From NCBI GenBank assembly GCA_012932295.1, contig JAAONU010000016.1, positions 32,053,290 to 32,117,289 of the forward strand: 64,000 bases of DNA. The letters are read 5' to 3'. Under the pieces are notes generated by a model, which saw only the letters and a program-made list of their open reading frames with translations, was not told where the DNA came from and made no database searches. Positions within the stretch are counted from its first letter, which is position 1, and each line of letters opens with the position of its first letter. This stretch comes from Cyclina sinensis (taxonomy: Eukaryota > Mollusca > Bivalvia > Venerida > Veneridae). Shown here in pieces: positions 58,956-64,000 of this stretch. A program made the translations under genes and the position numbers.

Positions 58956-60070
58956 TTAAATTCTTAAAACCCATCAAAACAAATTAACCTGGTGAGATCT
59001 GTGCTGAAAGGGCACCAGGTATAGTACCGCTTTCCTCTTTTCCTCAGTCCATTCCAAGGACTCTTTAGGAAAGCATTCAGACTAGGTTGGAGGCGGACTA
59101 GACGATACTTATATATTTTCTAAGTAAAAGGGTAACAGTGTTCAAAAATGTGGCACACAGAACAGTGCATAACAAGCAACTCCAAAAACAGATAAGTGAA
59201 AACAAATTGAACTTTTTTTCAACTATTTATTTGAAATGAAGTGTTTTTTTTTTCAAAAATACAACGTAAAAGAACAAGGAAACAAATTGCAGTAAACCAA
59301 ATTATTGCAGAATGTCAGAAATACTGTAACTCCTGAACATTACAAAGTGGTATTGCATTGTAACTACAGTAGAGCTTTAATAAGACTACTCTGATTTTTC
59401 CAAATCATGTAAGTTCACCAAATATCTTGAGTTATTCATAGTAAACACAGGTCCAACAAGAAATCGGTGGAACCGATGGATGCTCCCTGAATAAATGCCA
59501 ATTCCAAAAGGGCTATAATAATTGTTTAGTATGTATTTTTTTAAAGTATGAAAAATAACAAGGGGCAATAACTCCTAAATTATGCAAAATAGAGTTACGG
59601 TTCTTGCACGCTGCACTTCTCCTCAAAGAGATCGATCTACCAATAAAGTTTCATGTTAATATCTCTTATACTTTGTGAGATATGCTCCGGACAAAAAGTA
59701 AGTATGAGAAATTTCAAAAGGCAATAACTCAAAAATTAATAAAGCAAGAGTTATGGTCCTTGTGCAATGCACTGCTCATCAATGAGATCTAACTACCTAT
59801 GAAGTTTGGTCTTGATATCTCTCACAGTTTTTGTGTTATGCTCCGGACAAAATTATGATGGACGGACCGATAAAGCGGCAACTATATGCTCGCCCTTCGG
59901 GGAGCATAAAAATGGTGCAACCTAGTTTTGGACCCCAGGTGACACATATTCAAACCTGACCCAGAAAGAATCAACAAAAACATTGTGATTGAAAAAATCA
60001 TGACTGACTTCTGAATGTCACCTGTAATGATATCTGATTTCAAAATGTGACCATCAAGGTGAACAAGTGT
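58956..60070 (+). repeat. Dispersed repeat split by a second repeat
   Basis: 58960-59215 and 59930-60070 match the contiguous copy at 9.79-10.25 kb. Between them, about 59550-59912 is another family of two roughly 150-bp units (GGCAATAACTC, ATGCTCCGGACAAAA, GGACGGACCGATAAAGCGGC, GCCCTTCGGGGAGCATAAAA). 59220-59550 is AT-rich and unassigned. Confidence 0.7.
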
Positions 60071-62520
60071 GCCAAGGTATTTCAACATCCCTCCATGCAC
60101 AGAGAAGTTATGGCCCAGACAAGGCAATCCTTACAGACGCACTAAGGCACACACGTACATACACTGAACTGCGGTGCCAAATGTGACGACTATGTTAAGC
60201 TATCTGCAAGTGGGCTCAAAAATAAAATGACCCCAAGGGCATAATTTGAACAGTTTTGGTAAAAAACCTCCAGCCTTTTAGTTTCAGACAATAAGATTTT
60301 TTAAGACCTCCCTATACATGCCAATGTAAAATCTAATGGCCCTGGGAAAAGGCCATTAATAATTCAAGGGGCATAATTTGAACAATGTTGGTAAAGGATG
60401 CAAAATATCTAATGTCTATAACTTACTGTTTCTCACAAGATTTCAAAGATTAAATCTTTTACACAGACAGGACCTTCCCAGGCAGGACTAATTTTGACCC
60501 CAGGGACATAGCTTGAATAAGCTTGGTAGAGGTCCACTAGAGAACACAACATAAAATACAAGCAGTTTCAGACAAGAAGTTATTTTAAATCTTCCTTACA
60601 TAAACCTTTATAAAATCAAAGGACACCTTTGGCATCGCTATTAATGACCCAACTAGCATTATTTGAACAATTATGACAGAGGACCTCTAGCTGATGTTCC
60701 ATGCAAAAAATCTTAGCTCTAGGCCTTGTGATTTCAGACAAGAAGATTTTCAAAGTTTTCTCTGAATAAGCCTATAAACTGACCCAGGGGCATAATTTGA
60801 AAAATATGATCCAAGGGGAACAATCTTGGCTGATGACCTCTAGGTGAACCCGTACAAAAAATATCTAAACTCTAAGCCTTACTGTTTCAGGCAAGAAGTT
60901 TTTCCTTTCTGTTGCCATAGCAACCAGAGTTCTTGATGGAATTGAATTCTTTGAACAAATTTGGTAATACTGTATGCAAGGAACATCCCAGTAAAGTTTA
61001 ATCAACTTTGACTTGGTGGTTAAGGAGTAGAGATGTTGTTTAAAGACAAAGGGGCCATGATAGCCCATAACCCATTGCTAAAGGGCCATAACTCTGGAAC
61101 CTATGATGGGATGAGGTTGGTTAAGGAAACAAGATGAGCCATATTCAAACTCAACCTAGAGATCATCAAAACAAATTCATGCTATCTGGACAAAAAAAAA
61201 AAATCCTCTAGAGTGTTGATAAGGTAAATTTGTGTTTTGACCTGATGATCTATTCTTGACCTCTGATGACAAATATTTAAACCTGACCAAGATATCATCA
61301 ACACAAACACTCTGTCAAAAAACAACAATTACATACCATACCAACTGCAAGAAAAAAAGTTAAAGAACATAATACTACTGCTTGCAAAACTGATTAGAGT
61401 TTAAACTGTTAGGTAAAGAACGAGACTCCTTGGTACACCTATCAAAAATCAATTAAAGCACTGCCCAATGTGTTTCTTTCAAACGCCACCTTTTACCTGT
61501 CAAAAGTGTCATTCAACTGTACGAAATGGATGAGCAGTTAGGAAAAAAGATATTGAGTGAAGATTTCCAGTAGCAACGCAGCGACAATTACGACGCAGCA
61601 ACTTTGCCGCCGTCCAGGCACATTTTTATGGCTGGGGGTAGATTGCAAGACGTAGTTTTATTGATGAAAACTGCCTCGCTGTGATTGGATGATCAGTAAA
61701 GTGACAGTTTAAGCCACTGAAATAAACATTGTAATGTCACTTTTTACCACGTTCCGAATATATGAAACTCTAATCAGTTTTGCAAGCATTAGTATTACTT
61801 TACAATAAGCTTAAGGCTTGTATTCCAGCAAACTGTTTAACAATGTGTGAAACTGCATGTTGTGCTTATTAACCAATTACAATTAGATTAGATCATTAAA
61901 AAAAGATAATTTTCTGATCAAAAAACTTAACATATAATAAATCTTTATTGTTTGAATGTTTAACTGTTTGCAGGTGGTGTGAATATTAAAGTCTATAAAA
62001 GTTCATTACAGCCCTCTGAAGGCCATTATTTTGAGGTACCAAAATGGTTTGAAAGAATTTATTGAATGGCCACGTATGTTTTTTGTGGAACTATTTAAAA
62101 TATTGCAGGTTGTTTCTCTTAAGATTTTTCAGTCGTAAAGTGAAAAGAGACCGTGCCGTCTGCAGTCCATGTTCTGAGGGACCCAAATGGCTTGAAGAAA
62201 TGTGATAAAGGGCCCCCTAAGGAACATTTTTTTGTAAAATTATTTTGAAATTGGGCAGGTGGTTTCTGAAAAGAAGATTTTCAAAGTTTTTCCTTCTGGT
62301 TGCCATTGCAATCAGAGTTCTGAATGAAACCAATTGCTTTTAAGGAATTAGAAAAAAAGATCAATTGAGGAATATTTCTATCAAGTTTTATTTAAATTAG
62401 AACAGTGGTTTAGGAAGAGATGTTGTTTGAAGGAAAATAGTGACGACAGAAAACCAATGATGGACAGTCACCTACCTTAATTGCTCACCTTTGAGCACTT
62501 TGTGTTTAGGTGAGCTAAAA
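60071..62520 (-). mobile_element. AGCTCACCTG-family element, minus orientation, with nested MITE
   Basis: On the minus strand it begins at 62518 (AGCTCACCTAAACACAAAGTGCTCAAAGGTGAGC) and continues leftward with the 165-bp-type text read in reverse (GGTAGAGGTCCACTAG near 60525-60540, CCCAGGGGCATAATTTGAA near 60784). It is interrupted by the MITE-like element at 61371-61796. The left end is not clear. Confidence 0.65.
61371..61796. mobile_element. 426-bp MITE-like element with 32-bp TIRs
   Basis: 61371-61402 (AATACTACTGCTTGCAAAAC...) and 61765-61796 are inverted repeats matching at 31 of 32 positions. The interior has no coding capacity and is GC-richer than its surroundings near 61575-61630. 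No clear target duplication was found. This is the typical form of a non-autonomous DNA transposon; the superfamily is undetermined. Confidence 0.85.
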
Positions 62521-62814
62521 AAAAAGAAACTGGCAAAGTCCTCATAGTAAACTATTTACAGTGAGCAGCAAGCAGCAGGTAAGAGTTGCTCAAAGTTGAC
62601 ATGAAAAGTACTGAAGATAAAAAAACCCCACCGTGCTGACAAGAAACCCTGACGTGATGTTAACAAAAGCTCCTGTTTTGTCTGCACAAGATAAGAAAAA
62701 TCAAAAAAGTAATCAAATAGGTGAAACAAAATGTTGTTGTCAGCAAACATGTTTGCCACTGGAAACATTCTTTGCAACAAGAAAACATAAATATCATGGC
62801 ACAATGTTCTGAAA

Positions 62815-64000
62815 CAAGAAGGCCATGATGGCCCTGTATCGCTCACCTGATTATGACTGCTTTTAAGAAAGTTGTTATGGACCTGGTTAATTGACCCCAG
62901 ATGACCCATATTTGAACTTGAGCTAGAAATCATTGATACAACCTCTATGACTAATTTCCAGGATATTTGGACTGAAAAAATAGCCTCTAGAGTGTTAACA
63001 AGGTTTTTTGATATTTGGGCTCTGTGACCTAGTTTTTGACCCCAGATGACCCATAACCAAACTTGAGCTACAAAACATCAAAACAACCTTACTGACAAAT
63101 TTCCAGGAAATTTCGACTCAAAATGTAGCCTCTAGAGTGTTTACAAAGTTTTTCGATATTTGGGCTCTTAACCTAGTTTTTGATTCCAGATGGCCCATAT
63201 TCGAACTTGAGCTAGAAATCATTGAAACAATCTTTCTGACAAATTTCCAGGTTATTTGGACTGGAAATGTAACCTCTAGAGCGTTAACAAGATTTTTCCA
63301 TATTTGTGGTCTGTGACCTAGTTTTTGACCCCAGATGACCCATATTCAAATTTGAGCTAGAAATCATTGAAATAACCTTTCTGACAAATTTTAAGAATAT
63401 TTGGACTGAAAAGTGGCCTCTAGAGTGTTAACAATTTTTTTTCTGTATTTGGGCTTTGTGACCTAGTTTTTCACCTCAGATGACCTGGATTTGAACTTGA
63501 GCTAGAAATCACTGAAACAACCTTTCTGACAGATTTCCAGGTTATTTGGACCAAAAGTGTAAACTCTAGAGTGTTAACAATATTTTTCCATATTTGGGCT
63601 TTGTGACCTTGTTTTTGACCCCAGATGACCCATATTCGAACTTGATCTGGAAATCATCAAAGCAACTTTCCTGACAAATTTTCGGGATATTTGGACTGAA
63701 AATGTAACCTCTAGAGTGTTAACAAGGTTCTTCTATTTTTGGGCTCTGTGACCTAGTTTTTGAACCCAGATGACCCATATTCGAACTTGACCTAGAAATC
63801 ACTGAAACAATCTTTTTGACAAATTTCACGGTTATTTGAACTGAAAATGTTACCTCTAGAGTGTTAACAATGTTTTTCAATTTTTGGGCTCTGTGACCTA
63901 GTTTTTGACCCTTGATGACCAATATTCGAACTTGAAGCTAGAAATCATTGTTAGAAGTCAACCTATATTTCTGGCCAATCAGTAGCTCAGAAAATTCAAA
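62815..64000 (-). mobile_element. AGCTCACCTG-family element, minus orientation, runs off window
   Basis: It starts at the left with AACAAGAAGGCCATGATGGCCCTGTATCGCTCACCTGA, the reverse complement of the family's 3' end. About seven to eight units of roughly 145 bp follow (TTTGGGCTCTGTGACCTAGT, TTTTTGACCCCAGATGACCC, AACCTTTCTGACAAATTTCC, CCTCTAGAGTGTTAACAA). These are the same units as in 27300-28740, in reverse. The element continues beyond 64000. Confidence 0.8.

Overview
The window is animal nuclear DNA, AT-rich and full of interspersed and tandem repeats, with very few intact protein genes. Several dispersed families look like those I know from marine bivalve molluscs: elements starting AGCTCACCTG and ending in a reverse-complement echo, with GTCCGTC-rich heads and internal tandem units; tRNA-headed SINEs; and repeats with GGTCAAGGTCA motifs. 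A bivalve (clam-like) source is therefore my best inference, not a proof.

Layout. 1-4.5 kb: decayed repeats, one SINE, microsatellites. 4.54-6.04 kb (minus): the only clear intact protein gene, a CYP2-clan cytochrome P450 whose whole coding region lies in one exon. 7.7-8.85 kb: a dead Tc1/mariner-type transposase (minus). 9-13.9 kb: a 53-bp tandem repeat, a dispersed repeat, a second SINE, otherwise nothing recognised. 14.0-14.4 kb: a GC-richer stretch ending in a possible first exon (MADVF...) with a good 5' splice site. 14.9-29.75 kb (plus): a long tandem array of exon-like segments, each bounded by good 3' and 5' splice sites. A 2.4-kb dispersed element interrupts it at 26.4-28.8 kb. 29.75-35.4 kb: two related dispersed elements flanking a decayed two-part sequence resembling a DUF4806 domain. 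36.2-37.5 kb: a terminal-inverted-repeat element filled with 145-bp units. 37.6-46.7 kb: about four tandem copies of a 2.35-kb block, homologous to 15.3-16 kb and again carrying exon-like segments. The third copy is split by an 0.86-kb insertion. 46.96-48.6 kb: a terminal-inverted-repeat element carrying a strange poly-C/poly-T satellite. 48.6-53.4 kb: AT-rich, no recognised gene. 53.5-58.1 kb: a 77-78-bp satellite in which nearly every unit carries the palindrome TGACGTCA, the consensus cAMP-response element. 58.2-64 kb: inverted remnants of the satellite, nested dispersed repeats, a 426-bp MITE-like element and minus-oriented copies of the AGCTCACCTG family.

The two most unusual items are the splice-site-bearing exon array (14.9-46.7 kb) and the CRE-bearing satellite (53.5-58.1 kb). 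For the array, two readings remain open: a fast-evolving gene built from tandemly duplicated short Cys-rich exons of symmetric phase, many now broken, or a long noncoding RNA with repeated exons. All coordinates and repeat counts were read by eye, and no database search was run.
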